Of a stretch of DNA of 64,000 nt, positions 52,578 to 61,615 are shown piece after piece (position 1 is the first letter of the stretch; every line of letters begins with the position of its first letter). The stretch is from CALMRE01 sp964412895 (GTDB lineage Bacteria > UBP6 > UBA1177 > JAKLFG01). Position numbers and translations under genes: made by a program. The notes beneath the pieces were generated by a model that saw only the letters and a list, made by a program, of their open reading frames with translations, had not been told where the DNA came from and searched no databases. The stretch covers positions 11,712-75,711 of the forward strand of contig CAYPQK010000002.1 of NCBI GenBank assembly GCA_964412895.1, in the 5' to 3' direction.

Positions 52578-54290
52578 TCAGTAGCACCAGCCTTCGTTGT
52601 AGGTGCTGTAGTCGCTGTATCCGAGCGATGAATCGTAGGCGACCACCTTATAATAATAATAGGTGCTCGCCAAGGGCGGATAATCGTAGTAGTAGGTGCT
52701 CGTCTGGGCCGAACTGACCACGCTGTAGGTGCCGCCCGACGAGGTTGATCGGTACACATAATAAGAGTCCGCGCCGGTCACCGCGCTCCACGAGATATAG
52801 ATGTAGCCGGTGTAGGAGCCGTCGGAGGCCGACACGGTGGCGGGGGGCTCTATTCCTGCCTCGGAGCAGTAATAGGTATCCCAGTAATAACAGTCGCCTG
52901 AACAGTAGGCGGTGCCGGTGTAGGAGCTGCCCAGAACGCTCTCACAGGAGGTCGAATCGCCGTCACATATCTCGGACCCGTTGACGGTGCCGTCGCCGCA
53001 GTAACCGGATGCGGTTCCCCGTGCGCAGCGGACCGAGAAAGGATCGGTGAGGTACTGGTAGGCGAGCGTCCCTGAGGTGAAATCTATCGTCCAGCCGTAG
53101 GAGGAGGCATAGTCGCTCAGAACGGTCGCCGACCAGTAGGTGCTGCCGGTGTCGATGAGCGCCGCATCCCAGTACATCCCCGCGTCGGAGGGGCCGGCGC
53201 CGGAGGTGCAGGTGCCGCAATTCGAGGAATTATAACAGCTTGCGTAGGAAGTGCATGAATCTATCACGGAGCAGGTCCCGCCCGTCGTTATCTTCGTACA
53301 GCTCCGTGCCAGAGACCGCAGTTCCGATACCGTCGGCAGACGCCAGTCGCTGTAGCTACCCAGAGAAAGGTTGGCGCAGTAGGTCGATCCGCTACTCTGA
53401 GAATAGGTCGATATCGCCGTGTTCTGCCAGGTCAGGCCGGAGGTCGAATCATACCAAATCGCCGCCTTCTCGGCATTGCAGACGCCGCCGGAACAGCCGT
53501 TGGTGCAGGATTCGATGAGTGCGGCCGCGGTGCTTTCGGTGCAGTCGTAGCTCGAACAGCCGCGAGTCACATAATCGCGGTAAACATTACCCGAACTGCA
53601 GTAGTTGCTCCCGGTGTACCCGCTTACGCCGCATTCCTCTTTCAGGTCCTCAAGTCCGCCGCAGGAATCGTAATAATAGACATCGCCGGAGTAACAATCG
53701 TAGGTGTAGTGGGTCGTGCAGGGGACCGAGCATTCGCCGTTGCCCGAACAGGTCCCGCTGTCGGGGCAGAGCGTCTCGGGACCCCACTCGGTGTAACTGT
53801 CGGAGTCGGGGTCGCCGCAGGTCGCGTAATGGGTGCTGTCGGTGCATTTCTTATCGCCCGACACGCACTGATCCTCTTTCTCGCAGGTATCGGTGTCCCA
53901 GCCGGTGCAGTTGTCGAGACACTGCGCTTTGCCGCCCGAATACTCGTAGGGGTCCACATCGACGCAGTTATCGATGGTACCGTCGCAGAGCTCGACCCCT
54001 TCCACCGTCCCGTTGCCGCAGGTCGGCGAGACGACATCCTCGTCGGTGGTCTGGTTATCGGTCGTCGCGGTGTCGTTGCCCGGGTCGTCAGTAGCCGGGT
54101 TGTCGGTATCCCCGCCCGCGATATCGTTGAGCGGATCGTCCTCGTCCCCCGACACGATAGAATCGGAATCGGTCGAGGCATGGTCGTTCACCGCGATGTT
54201 GTCGGTGCCGTCCGGTGGATTCGTCTTCAATTGACCGCAGGAGACCGAAAGCAACAACACTCCCGCGAAGATCAGCACGAGCTTGAACAT
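52578..54290 (-). CDS. Cysteine-rich lipoprotein with DUF1566 and FN3 domains
   Basis: 570 residues. Lipobox LSVSC near residue 18; Asp/Thr-rich linker; DUF4215-type repeat CGNGTVEGVELCDG; a Cys/Tyr-rich region to about residue 270; a DUF1566 domain (AIWYDSTSGLTWQNT, GSYSDWRLPTVSELRSL); a second repeat CGDGTVNGSEICDGDSTSC; and a fibronectin type III-like domain (PATVSASDGSYTGYIYISW). Start is ATG 54290 with GGAG upstream. Exported, probably an adhesin or matrix protein; many Cys suggest disulfides. It converges on the preceding lipoprotein gene. Confidence 0.85.
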   Translation of the reverse strand: MFKLVLIFAGVLLLSVSCGQLKTNPPDGTDNIAVNDHASTDSDSIVSGDEDDPLNDIAGGDTDNPATDDPGNDTATTDNQTTDEDVVSPTCGNGTVEGVELCDGTIDNCVDVDPYEYSGGKAQCLDNCTGWDTDTCEKEDQCVSGDKKCTDSTHYATCGDPDSDSYTEWGPETLCPDSGTCSGNGECSVPCTTHYTYDCYSGDVYYYDSCGGLEDLKEECGVSGYTGSNYCSSGNVYRDYVTRGCSSYDCTESTAAALIESCTNGCSGGVCNAEKAAIWYDSTSGLTWQNTAISTYSQSSGSTYCANLSLGSYSDWRLPTVSELRSLARSCTKITTGGTCSVIDSCTSYASCYNSSNCGTCTSGAGPSDAGMYWDAALIDTGSTYWSATVLSDYASSYGWTIDFTSGTLAYQYLTDPFSVRCARGTASGYCGDGTVNGSEICDGDSTSCESVLGSSYTGTAYCSGDCYYWDTYYCSEAGIEPPATVSASDGSYTGYIYISWSAVTGADSYYVYRSTSSGGTYSVVSSAQTSTYYYDYPPLASTYYYYKVVAYDSSLGYSDYSTYNEGWCY

Positions 54291-54321
54291 GAGAACGCTC
54301 CTTCTCAAAAAAACACGCCGC

Positions 54322-54350
54322 ATAATACCCGGAGTTTTTCATAATTGCAA
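54322..54350 (-). promoter_or_regulatory. Putative promoter of the DUF1566 lipoprotein gene
   Basis: Minus strand: TTGCAA (54350-54345), 17 bases, TATTAT (54327-54322). Confidence 0.65.
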
Positions 54351-54444
54351 TAACGGCGATTTGACTATTCGTGAAGCAAGGGCCTTTCTTTTTTCCCTAG
54401 GTGCTTATAGATATCGGTAAGGATGACCCGAAAGGAGGTATGCG

Positions 54445-54861
54445 ATGCAGGAGAAACAAGGGGTTCAGAACGGGCCGGTGACGGTGAGCCGTTCAAAGTA
54501 TCCGTTCGCCGAAACGGTGCAACGGGTGCAGGAGGCGGCGAAGGGGTTGGGCTGGGGCCTGCCGATGACGCACGATCTTCAGAAGACGATCAAGGAAAAG
54601 TCGGGACGCGCGGTCGAAGCGGTGACGGTCATCGAGCTGTGCAAGCCGAGTCATTCGGCCGACCTGCTGGAAAAGCCGGAGACGCGGATGATGGCCGCTT
54701 TCATGCCGTGCCGGATAGCGGTGATCGACATGGGCGATGGCATAGCGGTCGGGCGGATGAACGCGGCGCCGATGCTCGCGGCCTTCGGCGGTGACGCGGC
54801 CACGGTGATGGGGCGGGCGGCGGCCGAGATCGAAGATATCATCAAAAAGGCGGTCGGTTGA
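54445..54861 (+). CDS. DUF302 domain protein
   Basis: 138 residues, cytoplasmic. The DUF302 pattern is visible as FAETVQRVQEAAKGLGWGLP then THDLQKTIKEK, and VIELCKPSHSADLLE followed by MMAAFMPCRIAVIDM. The Cys of VIELCKP is common in the family and may bind a ligand. An unusually strong ribosome site, AGGAGGT, precedes ATG 54445. Function of the family is unknown. Confidence 0.88.
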   Translation: MQEKQGVQNGPVTVSRSKYPFAETVQRVQEAAKGLGWGLPMTHDLQKTIKEKSGRAVEAVTVIELCKPSHSADLLEKPETRMMAAFMPCRIAVIDMGDGIAVGRMNAAPMLAAFGGDAATVMGRAAAEIEDIIKKAVG

Positions 54862-54912
54862 TTGACTTAACTCTTGAACATTATGGTAAGACACCACTTG
54901 CATTGAAACAAA

Positions 54913-56793
54913 TTACGGTGTTTCTGGCTTCTTAGCCTTCTTGAGATTTTGGATAGCCAAAGGGAGTTCATTGTTAAGGAATATGGTTAAAAGGTGTCTC
55001 CTGATTTTACCTTTGCATTTTGCTATATTTTTTCTTAGAAGACGCGCAAATTCATTTAAAAAGTCTTCCTCACGAACAAGTTTCTCATTAATATTAGCAT
55101 ACCTATATCTTTCCTTCATGGCATCCAACACAACAGACATTTTCCTATTTTCTATTTTTAAAATAGTCTCTATAAATATACTTGGCTTAACAAATGAAAA
55201 TATAGGGATGTCATAGTATATGTTTCTGCTTGTATTGCTTAAAGTTGTTTGGTCATAAAAGGCATGATGATCTGAACTCATTAGATCCATAAGCGCATTT
55301 GCTTTTTGTGGCATGTCTCGCTCAATTGATTTGGCAATTTCTTCCTCTAGGTAACGAAATAATTCTCTGAATTCAGGAGTATTACTTGAAAAATATCCTA
55401 GTCCTCTCGCATCTGACATTCTGATTTCACTTTTTGTTAGTTTATCAAAAAAGCCACTTGATGCTCCTTTGCTGATATACGCTTTACACTCTATTACAAC
55501 TTTCTCGGTCGTTTTCTCAACAATTTTTGTTTTTGAAAAAGCCAAAAAGAGACCGCAAAGATGTAGAATTTCAGTTGGTTCTCGAAACTCCAGTTTTTCC
55601 CATTTGGACAAAACATCGGTTAGGACAACCTCAAAATTGTCATCTTCCATATCCATAAAATGCCACAACTTGATGAATGCAGGAGCATTGTTTTTCATAA
55701 AAAAACGACTGTTTTCCAAACAATCTACAAGCGTCTCTTTTTCGATAAAACCATTGGTAAATATTTCTTTCCATTTTTCATGTGGAATCAGGGGGGAATG
55801 CATGGAGAAAAAAGAATATTTAACGATGAAATTCTCAGCCGTCGAAAGCTCTTGTTCTTTATCCTGGCTTTTTTTGTAACTTGTGTAGCAGGCCATACCA
55901 ATTTCATCGAAGTCTTTTTCTAAAAAAGAACCTGTGTTAAACTCAAAATAGAAAGCAAAGAATGATTCTAATAACTCTTCAACAAATCCATCAGAAGAAA
56001 AATAGTGGTCATCCAACTTCAAAAATATTCGTCGAAAATCATCAAGCCCATTTTTTAGCAGACGAAGATTGTCTTTTTCTGATAGTTTAAAAATGCTTAC
56101 AATAGTTGAGCGATGTTTCGCAAGTAAAACTTCCTTTTTCCCCAGAAGCGCTATTGATTTTAAATACTCATCAGTCATATTCTCAACATCTGTAGTCAGC
56201 TTGAATTTTTTTCCTAAAACCTTTTCTGATAATTTCTTGTAATAGTCTGTATCACCGTTGTGTTTTTTGTATAATTCATCTTCGTGAGCCAGAACAATAC
56301 ATTTTAATTCTAAATGTTCAATAAACCCATTTATATAGCCAAGAATTCTATTGGGAGGCAATTCACAACGCTCCAAGTCATCAAAAATGAAAATTTTGTC
56401 TTTATCTTCGTTCTTCCCTTTTATTGCATGAATGAAGTCTTTTGCATTAAAACTATTTAATAGCTTATCTGACTGGGGAACCATGGAGATCATTCCCTTA
56501 CAGAAATGTAGTAATATGTCAGAGTGATGACCTTCTAGTTTGGGGTGGAGCGCTAGAAATATCTTTTTGTCAATGTCTTCTTCTCTTTCTATACCATAAA
56601 GACTGATATAAAGAAATCTGCTCTTATAGTTTTTATCGAATTCTTTAAAATCAAGATCATATTTGTTTATAAAATTCCTGATGAAAAAAGTTTTGCCACA
56701 CCCCCAAGGTCCATTTAGTAGAACGGCAAAACCAGGGTTGGACATATTTAAATATTCTTCGAGGTATCGTTCAATATGTCCGTTAATGTTCAT
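54913..56793 (-). CDS. KAP family P-loop NTPase
   Basis: 626 residues. Walker A LLNGPWGCGKTFFIRNF at about 25-41, Walker B KIFIFDDLERCELPPNRILG followed by the ELKCIVLAHEDELY region, all typical of KAP NTPases (the group of Kidins220/ARMS and bacterial PifA). Unlike many members, no membrane helices interrupt the domain. The C-terminal 380 residues are helical without known motifs. The gene is strikingly AT-rich, with Lys/Ile/Asn/Phe-rich product, against a 60 % GC host, so recent transfer is likely. Some KAP proteins act in phage exclusion; that role here is an inference. Confidence 0.87.
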   Translation of the reverse strand: MNINGHIERYLEEYLNMSNPGFAVLLNGPWGCGKTFFIRNFINKYDLDFKEFDKNYKSRFLYISLYGIEREEDIDKKIFLALHPKLEGHHSDILLHFCKGMISMVPQSDKLLNSFNAKDFIHAIKGKNEDKDKIFIFDDLERCELPPNRILGYINGFIEHLELKCIVLAHEDELYKKHNGDTDYYKKLSEKVLGKKFKLTTDVENMTDEYLKSIALLGKKEVLLAKHRSTIVSIFKLSEKDNLRLLKNGLDDFRRIFLKLDDHYFSSDGFVEELLESFFAFYFEFNTGSFLEKDFDEIGMACYTSYKKSQDKEQELSTAENFIVKYSFFSMHSPLIPHEKWKEIFTNGFIEKETLVDCLENSRFFMKNNAPAFIKLWHFMDMEDDNFEVVLTDVLSKWEKLEFREPTEILHLCGLFLAFSKTKIVEKTTEKVVIECKAYISKGASSGFFDKLTKSEIRMSDARGLGYFSSNTPEFRELFRYLEEEIAKSIERDMPQKANALMDLMSSDHHAFYDQTTLSNTSRNIYYDIPIFSFVKPSIFIETILKIENRKMSVVLDAMKERYRYANINEKLVREEDFLNEFARLLRKNIAKCKGKIRRHLLTIFLNNELPLAIQNLKKAKKPETP

Positions 56794-56818
56794 GTTGCCC
56801 CTTTTTGGCTGAACAATA

Positions 56819-59800
56819 TTATTTTACAGAAGACTTCTTTACTTGAGTTTTGCTAGGAATTTTTTCTTTCTTCGTCTTGCTGGACGGCTTGTCCTTCGCG
56901 ACTTTGGCATTGGGAGCCGGTGCTTTTTCTTTCTTCGGCTTTGCTTCATTCGCCGGTTCTTTAAGCACTTCCAGCAACTTATCGACACGGTATTCCGACA
57001 GCGGCATCGCGTCGAGGATACGCCGCGCGAGCGCGGTCCGTACTTTGAGTTCCTTCTTCATCTCCGCCTTCGGCAGATCGCCGCGGATAAGGTCGAGGAC
57101 CGCCATGACGAACAGGCCGTTGACGAAATGTTCGGTCGCCTCCTTGTTGAAGTAGCGGACACCCTTGTACTCGTTCATCTGGAGGACGCGGTGCATATTC
57201 TCGTCGGCGAAGATATCGCTCATCATCGCGTGACACAGATCCTCTTGCGGATACTGCCGCCACCAATTCTGATAGTAGACGAAGGCGCGGATGTGCCGCT
57301 GTTCCATCTCGGCGTGCCGTTCGCTGCGCCCCATCTCGCGGAAAAGCCGCAGGAAAAGTTCTTCGAGCAGGTATTGCCGCAGGATGGCGTTCGACGCCGG
57401 GCCGTCGTTCTTTTCGCGCACTATCTGTGAAAGCCGTGCGGTGAGGGTCCAGCCGAACATCATGAGAAGGGCGTGAACATCGTCGCTGATGACGGCGGTC
57501 AACCACTCCTGCGCCGCCGGGTCGAGCGGTGTCAGGTCGACGGTGGGCAGTTCGATGAAGGCGGCCAGATCGTCGGCGAAAAGTTCCGCGAGCTTCTCGG
57601 CGTCCCCTTCGCCGCCGTGGTAACGCCTCAGTTCCTCAAGGAAAAGGGTATAGTCGGCCGCAAGGCGGGCAAGCAGTTTCCGCATCACGAGTTCGGCTTT
57701 CTTCGGATCCTTCACCCGCTCGGTGCGTGCCGCGATGAGATCCTTGAAGGTATCGGGATTGGCGATGCGGCGGAACGATCCGTGGAGCGGGTCGAGCGTC
57801 AGCATGGTGAGGGCGCGGGCGATGTCGGGGACACCGGCACCTTTCAGCGCATCGTGGAGCGCGCCCCACGGCTCGGCGGCCGTTTCGGTCACTTCGCGCA
57901 GGTCGAGGAAGACCTGATATTTGTAGGCGCCGATGGCGGCATAGAGTCCCTTTTCGGCCAGATCGCTTGTCCGCCGGATGAATTCAAGGCCCGATATGTG
58001 GTCGCGCATCAGCAGGTAGCGTCCCGCGCCGGGGGTGAGTTCCAGCCCCTCGACGAGCGTCCGCTGGCGGATCTGCCCGCTCCCTTTATCGAGAAACCCG
58101 ACCGAGGTCTTGATCCAGCCGGAGGTCTCGCGGAACTTATTGTTGAAGATAACGAGCGCCTTTTCGCCGTTCGAGCGGTTGGAGTAGGCGTAGACATTCT
58201 CGTCGACCTGCCCGTTATGCAGGAAGAAATCGTAGAGATAGAAATTGTCGACCCCGGCGAACAGCCACCGCTTGCGCAGGAGCGGAAAAACCTCCCGTTC
58301 GTGGCGCTGGACGAGGTGGTGGTCGACCGATTCGTTCCAGTAGGCTTTATGGTATTCCATCCCGTATTTCTCGGTGAAACCCTCTATCTGGCCGTGGCCG
58401 AACATCGGGAGCCCCGGCATGGTGGCGAGCAGTACCGAGACGCCGAAACACTTATCGTCCTTTCCGAACTGTTCGACCGTCGTTTTTTCGTCGGGGTTGT
58501 TCATGAAGTTGACGAACCGCTGAAGGATATACGGATCGAACTCAAGGACATTGCGGACCGACAGGCGGTATTTGTCGTTCTCCTCGTTCTTGAGGAAATT
58601 CATGAAGGCGCTGTTGTAGACGCGGTGCATCCCGAGGGTACGGACGAAGTACCCCTCCATGAGCCAGAAGGCCTCGGCGAGGAGCAGGGTATCGGGGAGC
58701 TCGGTCTGGATACGATCTACGACCTCGCGCCAGAATTCGTTGGGTATCTTTTCGTTGAACTGGTCGCGGGAAAGGGCGTGTTCGGCGCGCGACGGAATGT
58801 CGCCGCCGGTCCCCGGTTCGGGGAACCAGAGCCGCTGATAGTGCCGTTTGGCAAGCGTCATCGCGGCGTCGAAACGGATGACGGGGAACTGCCGCGCGAC
58901 ATGGAGAATGGTCTGGATGACCGCCTCGCGCACCTCGGGTTTGGTATAGTCGAGCTGCGCCGTATCGTTCCACGGATAGCTGGTGCCGTCGTTGCCGTGG
59001 TAGATGTAGCGGACATCGTTGTGGCGGAAATCGACCCGTTTGAAGGTGACCGCCGCGTCGGTCCGGTCGTAGTAGCGGTCCTCGATATAGATGCCCAGAT
59101 GCGGTTCGGTCGAAAGATTCGGCCCGTTGTAGGTGTACGACGGAAAGGGCGGATAGTTCGTCTGAACGAACCAGTCGGGATGGTGGTGGACCCAGCGTGA
59201 ATCGATCGCCATGTGGTTGGGGACCATGTCGGAGGCGAGCCGGACGCCGTATTTCTTGGCGCGGTCGCGCAGCGTCGCCAGAGCCGCTTCACCGCCCAGT
59301 TCCTGCGCTATGGTGTAGTCGTAGAGCGAATAGGCCGATGCCGCCGCCTCGGGATTCCCCATGATCTGCTTGATGGTGCGGCTCGCGGTCGAGCGCTCCC
59401 AGATGCCGATGAGCCACAAGCCGGTGAAGCCCCACGCCGCCATTTTCTTCAGTTCATCTTCCGGTATATCGTCCAGCCGGGTGAGCGGCTTGCCGTACTG
59501 TTTCGAGAGCTGGTCGAGCCAGACAAAGGCGTTCTTGGCGATCATAATAAGACGCGGCATCCAGTCGCGGTCGACCGAAAAGGCCTCGTACTCGTTGTCG
59601 CGCCACTCACTACGCTGAAAACCGCCACTGCCGCCGAGCGATTCGGCGGTCATCACCTCGCCGTGACCTTCGACCGGGAAGAGCATTTTTTCCTCTTCGC
59701 GGAGCATATCGCCCCCGACGAGGATCTTCATGAAATGGTCGCCGACGAAGCGCAGGCCCCACTGTTCGCGGATGAAGCCGAGCTGATCGGCCAGCGAATC

Positions 59801-60520
59801 GGGATGGCTGAGCGCCGGTGCCATGAGGAGATCGAGCAGGTTCTTGTTGCCGGGGCCGAATTTCGGCTTTGTCTCGAAGAATTCGCCGAGCGCCGCGGTC
59901 AATTCACCGTAGCGGGTCGTGGCGCGCAGATCCTTGTCGCCGTAGAGTTCGTGGTAGCGGATGAACGCCGGGTTCTGGTTGGCGATGAAGAGCATCAGCA
60001 GTTCTTCGAGTTCCACTTCCATCGCCGTATCGTCGCCGCATTTTCCGGCCAGATAGTCGGCAAGACTCTTTTCGCCGCAGTGGACCGGCGCGGGGGGGAA
60101 TTCTTCGGCGAAACGGTATATCGCGGCGTCGGTCTCGGCGCCGAAACGGTCGCGCAGGAAGTCGAGCGCTTCGGACAGAAGCGTCGGGAGCACCTGTTTC
60201 CGGTAGGTCCGCACGACATGGTGAAGTACTTCGTCGATGAGCGCCATGGCATTGAGATGGCCCGCCTTCACCGCCTGTTCGGGGTGTTTCTTGAGGTCCT
60301 TTTTCTCGTTCATCGCGTGGGCGAAACGGCGCACCGCCTGATAGTCGGGGAAGACCACATTGCCCGAAAGGGTGTAGATATTCTCCTCGAAACGGTACCG
60401 TTCGCGGCTGACGCGCGAGACATGGAAGTGGCGGAGGTTCCCGTCGGGACGGGCTGCGGCCGTCGCCGGTTCAAGACGGGAAAGGGTCAGCAGCAGTCCG
60501 GGAAAGGCGCGATTCTTCAT
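56819..60520 (-). CDS. Large alpha-amylase (GH13) family protein
   Basis: 1233 residues, no signal peptide seen, so probably cytoplasmic. The first 330 residues are a helical domain of unknown role. The GH13 barrel follows: region I ASDMVPNHM, region II VIRFDAAMTLAKRH with nucleophile Asp551, region III LLLAEAFWLMEG with acid/base Glu616, and region IV FMNNPDEKT with Asp677 (a variant of the usual HD). A C-terminal helical part of about 450 residues ends in a Lys/Pro-rich tail (KKEKAPAPNAKVAKDK). Likely acts on glycogen-like or maltooligosaccharide substrates; specificity is not clear. The tail region is AT-richer, next to the KAP gene. Confidence 0.85.
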   Translation of the reverse strand: MKNRAFPGLLLTLSRLEPATAAARPDGNLRHFHVSRVSRERYRFEENIYTLSGNVVFPDYQAVRRFAHAMNEKKDLKKHPEQAVKAGHLNAMALIDEVLHHVVRTYRKQVLPTLLSEALDFLRDRFGAETDAAIYRFAEEFPPAPVHCGEKSLADYLAGKCGDDTAMEVELEELLMLFIANQNPAFIRYHELYGDKDLRATTRYGELTAALGEFFETKPKFGPGNKNLLDLLMAPALSHPDSLADQLGFIREQWGLRFVGDHFMKILVGGDMLREEEKMLFPVEGHGEVMTAESLGGSGGFQRSEWRDNEYEAFSVDRDWMPRLIMIAKNAFVWLDQLSKQYGKPLTRLDDIPEDELKKMAAWGFTGLWLIGIWERSTASRTIKQIMGNPEAAASAYSLYDYTIAQELGGEAALATLRDRAKKYGVRLASDMVPNHMAIDSRWVHHHPDWFVQTNYPPFPSYTYNGPNLSTEPHLGIYIEDRYYDRTDAAVTFKRVDFRHNDVRYIYHGNDGTSYPWNDTAQLDYTKPEVREAVIQTILHVARQFPVIRFDAAMTLAKRHYQRLWFPEPGTGGDIPSRAEHALSRDQFNEKIPNEFWREVVDRIQTELPDTLLLAEAFWLMEGYFVRTLGMHRVYNSAFMNFLKNEENDKYRLSVRNVLEFDPYILQRFVNFMNNPDEKTTVEQFGKDDKCFGVSVLLATMPGLPMFGHGQIEGFTEKYGMEYHKAYWNESVDHHLVQRHEREVFPLLRKRWLFAGVDNFYLYDFFLHNGQVDENVYAYSNRSNGEKALVIFNNKFRETSGWIKTSVGFLDKGSGQIRQRTLVEGLELTPGAGRYLLMRDHISGLEFIRRTSDLAEKGLYAAIGAYKYQVFLDLREVTETAAEPWGALHDALKGAGVPDIARALTMLTLDPLHGSFRRIANPDTFKDLIAARTERVKDPKKAELVMRKLLARLAADYTLFLEELRRYHGGEGDAEKLAELFADDLAAFIELPTVDLTPLDPAAQEWLTAVISDDVHALLMMFGWTLTARLSQIVREKNDGPASNAILRQYLLEELFLRLFREMGRSERHAEMEQRHIRAFVYYQNWWRQYPQEDLCHAMMSDIFADENMHRVLQMNEYKGVRYFNKEATEHFVNGLFVMAVLDLIRGDLPKAEMKKELKVRTALARRILDAMPLSEYRVDKLLEVLKEPANEAKPKKEKAPAPNAKVAKDKPSSKTKKEKIPSKTQVKKSSVK

Positions 60521-60549
60521 GCGGGACCCCGTATTCGTTGCAACGGTTC

Positions 60550-60578
60550 ACCCTATCCGAAAGTGGCGGGCAAGTCAA
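60550..60578 (-). promoter_or_regulatory. Putative promoter of the GH13 gene
   Basis: Minus strand: TTGACT (60578-60573), 17 bases, TAGGGT (60555-60550). Confidence 0.45.
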
Positions 60579-60599
60579 CTTTGCGCCGGGTCGAATAAC

Positions 60600-60628
60600 T
60601 TGCAAAGCGCTTATTAGTTGGATATAGT
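60600..60628 (+). promoter_or_regulatory. Putative promoter of the ribE-lapA-lapB unit
   Basis: TTGCAA (60600-60605), 17 bases, TATAGT (60623-60628). No FMN riboswitch is visible between it and ATG 60658. Confidence 0.65.
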
Positions 60629-60657
60629 GCGCACCGTGCGCTAACGGAAGGAAACGG

Positions 60658-61287
60658 ATGTTCACCGGCATCATAGAAAAGACGGGCGAAGTCGCCCGGT
60701 TGACCGCAACGGGACCCGAGCGGACCCTCACGCTGAAGAACCCCTTCGGCAACGACCTCAAGACCGGCGACAGCATCGCCGTGGACGGCGTGTGTCTCAC
60801 CGTTACCGCGTTCGACGCGAAGAGCCTGAGCTTCTTCGTCTCGGCCGAAACGGTGAAGAAAAGCATCGCGGCCAACTATAAGCCGGGAAGCATGGTCAAC
60901 CTCGAACGGGCGCTCCTTTTCGGCGGGCGGCTCGACGGCCATATCGTCACCGGTCATGTCGACACGGTGTCGCGCATCGCGGCGGTCAAAAAGATCGGCG
61001 CGGGGATCGAACTGGCGGTGACGATACCGCAGGAATTCGGCCATCTCACGGTCGACCGCGGCTCCATCGCGGTGAACGGTATCAGCCTCACCATCGCCGA
61101 ATTGCGCGGCGGGACGGCGGTTGTTTCGCTCATCCCCGAAACGCTGGCGCGGACATCGTTCGCGGCGGGGGTGAAGGCGGGAGACACCGTGAATCTGGAA
61201 TTCGATATACTCGGGAAATATGCGGCGCGCCTTCTTTCTCCGCAGCTCCGCGACGAGAAACTGCGCGCACTCATCGAAAAACTGTAG
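60658..61287 (+). CDS. ribE: Riboflavin synthase, alpha chain
   Basis: 209 residues. Dismutates two 6,7-dimethyl-8-ribityllumazines to riboflavin. Begins with the diagnostic MFTGIIEKTG; two lumazine-binding repeats: VDGVCLTVT...GGRLDGHIVTGHVD and VNGISLTIAEL...GDTVNLEFDILGKY. Standard length. The other riboflavin genes are not in the window, so it is unlinked from the rest of the pathway. First gene of an operon with lapA-lapB. Confidence 0.96.
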   Translation: MFTGIIEKTGEVARLTATGPERTLTLKNPFGNDLKTGDSIAVDGVCLTVTAFDAKSLSFFVSAETVKKSIAANYKPGSMVNLERALLFGGRLDGHIVTGHVDTVSRIAAVKKIGAGIELAVTIPQEFGHLTVDRGSIAVNGISLTIAELRGGTAVVSLIPETLARTSFAAGVKAGDTVNLEFDILGKYAARLLSPQLRDEKLRALIEKL

Positions 61288-61306
61288 ACCTTCGGGGGAG
61301 GGGACC

Positions 61307-61615
61307 ATGTTCCGTACCATATTTCTCGTAGCGCTTTTCACGACGCTGCTCATCGTCGTACTGCTCTTTGCCCTCAAGAACGGGCAGGCGGTGCCGGTGG
61401 ACCTCGTGGTGACCCGTCTCGAAACGGTGCCGCTGTGGGTGGTGATGATCGCCGCCTGCGCTGTCGGTTCGACGCTCGCGACGCTCGTTTTCGCGGTGGT
61501 CTTTTTCAGCCTGTATCTCGCTAAACGGACGGCCGAGAAGGAATTGCAGAAAACGCGCGCCGAACTGGCGGCGCTTACGGTGAAGACATCGGCCGATAAG
61601 GGCGCCATCCGCTGA
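61307..61615 (+). CDS. lapA: LapA family (DUF1049) membrane protein
   Basis: 102 residues. Two membrane helices (TIFLVALFTTLLIVVLLFAL and WVVMIAACAVGSTLATLVFA) and a C-terminal coiled coil (AEKELQKTRAELAAL). The hallmark N..V.V...F...PL pattern is present as NGQAVPVDLVVTRLETVPLW. Acts with LapB in lipopolysaccharide assembly in E. coli. Start is ATG 61307 with GGGGAGGGG upstream; the in-frame extension into ribE is rejected. Stop overlaps lapB (TGATG). Confidence 0.85.
   Translation: MFRTIFLVALFTTLLIVVLLFALKNGQAVPVDLVVTRLETVPLWVVMIAACAVGSTLATLVFAVVFFSLYLAKRTAEKELQKTRAELAALTVKTSADKGAIR

Noticed and set aside
54423..54794. 123-codon frame overlapping the DUF302 gene
   Set aside because: Gly/Arg/Asp-rich shadow; the DUF302 frame has the strong AGGAGGT site and family motifs.
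57473..59200. 575-codon plus-strand frame opposite the GH13 gene
   Set aside because: Antisense shadow: the GH13 catalytic motifs are on the minus strand.
60521..60657. FMN riboswitch before riboflavin synthase
   Set aside because: The leader is short and lacks the RFN element; only a normal promoter is visible.
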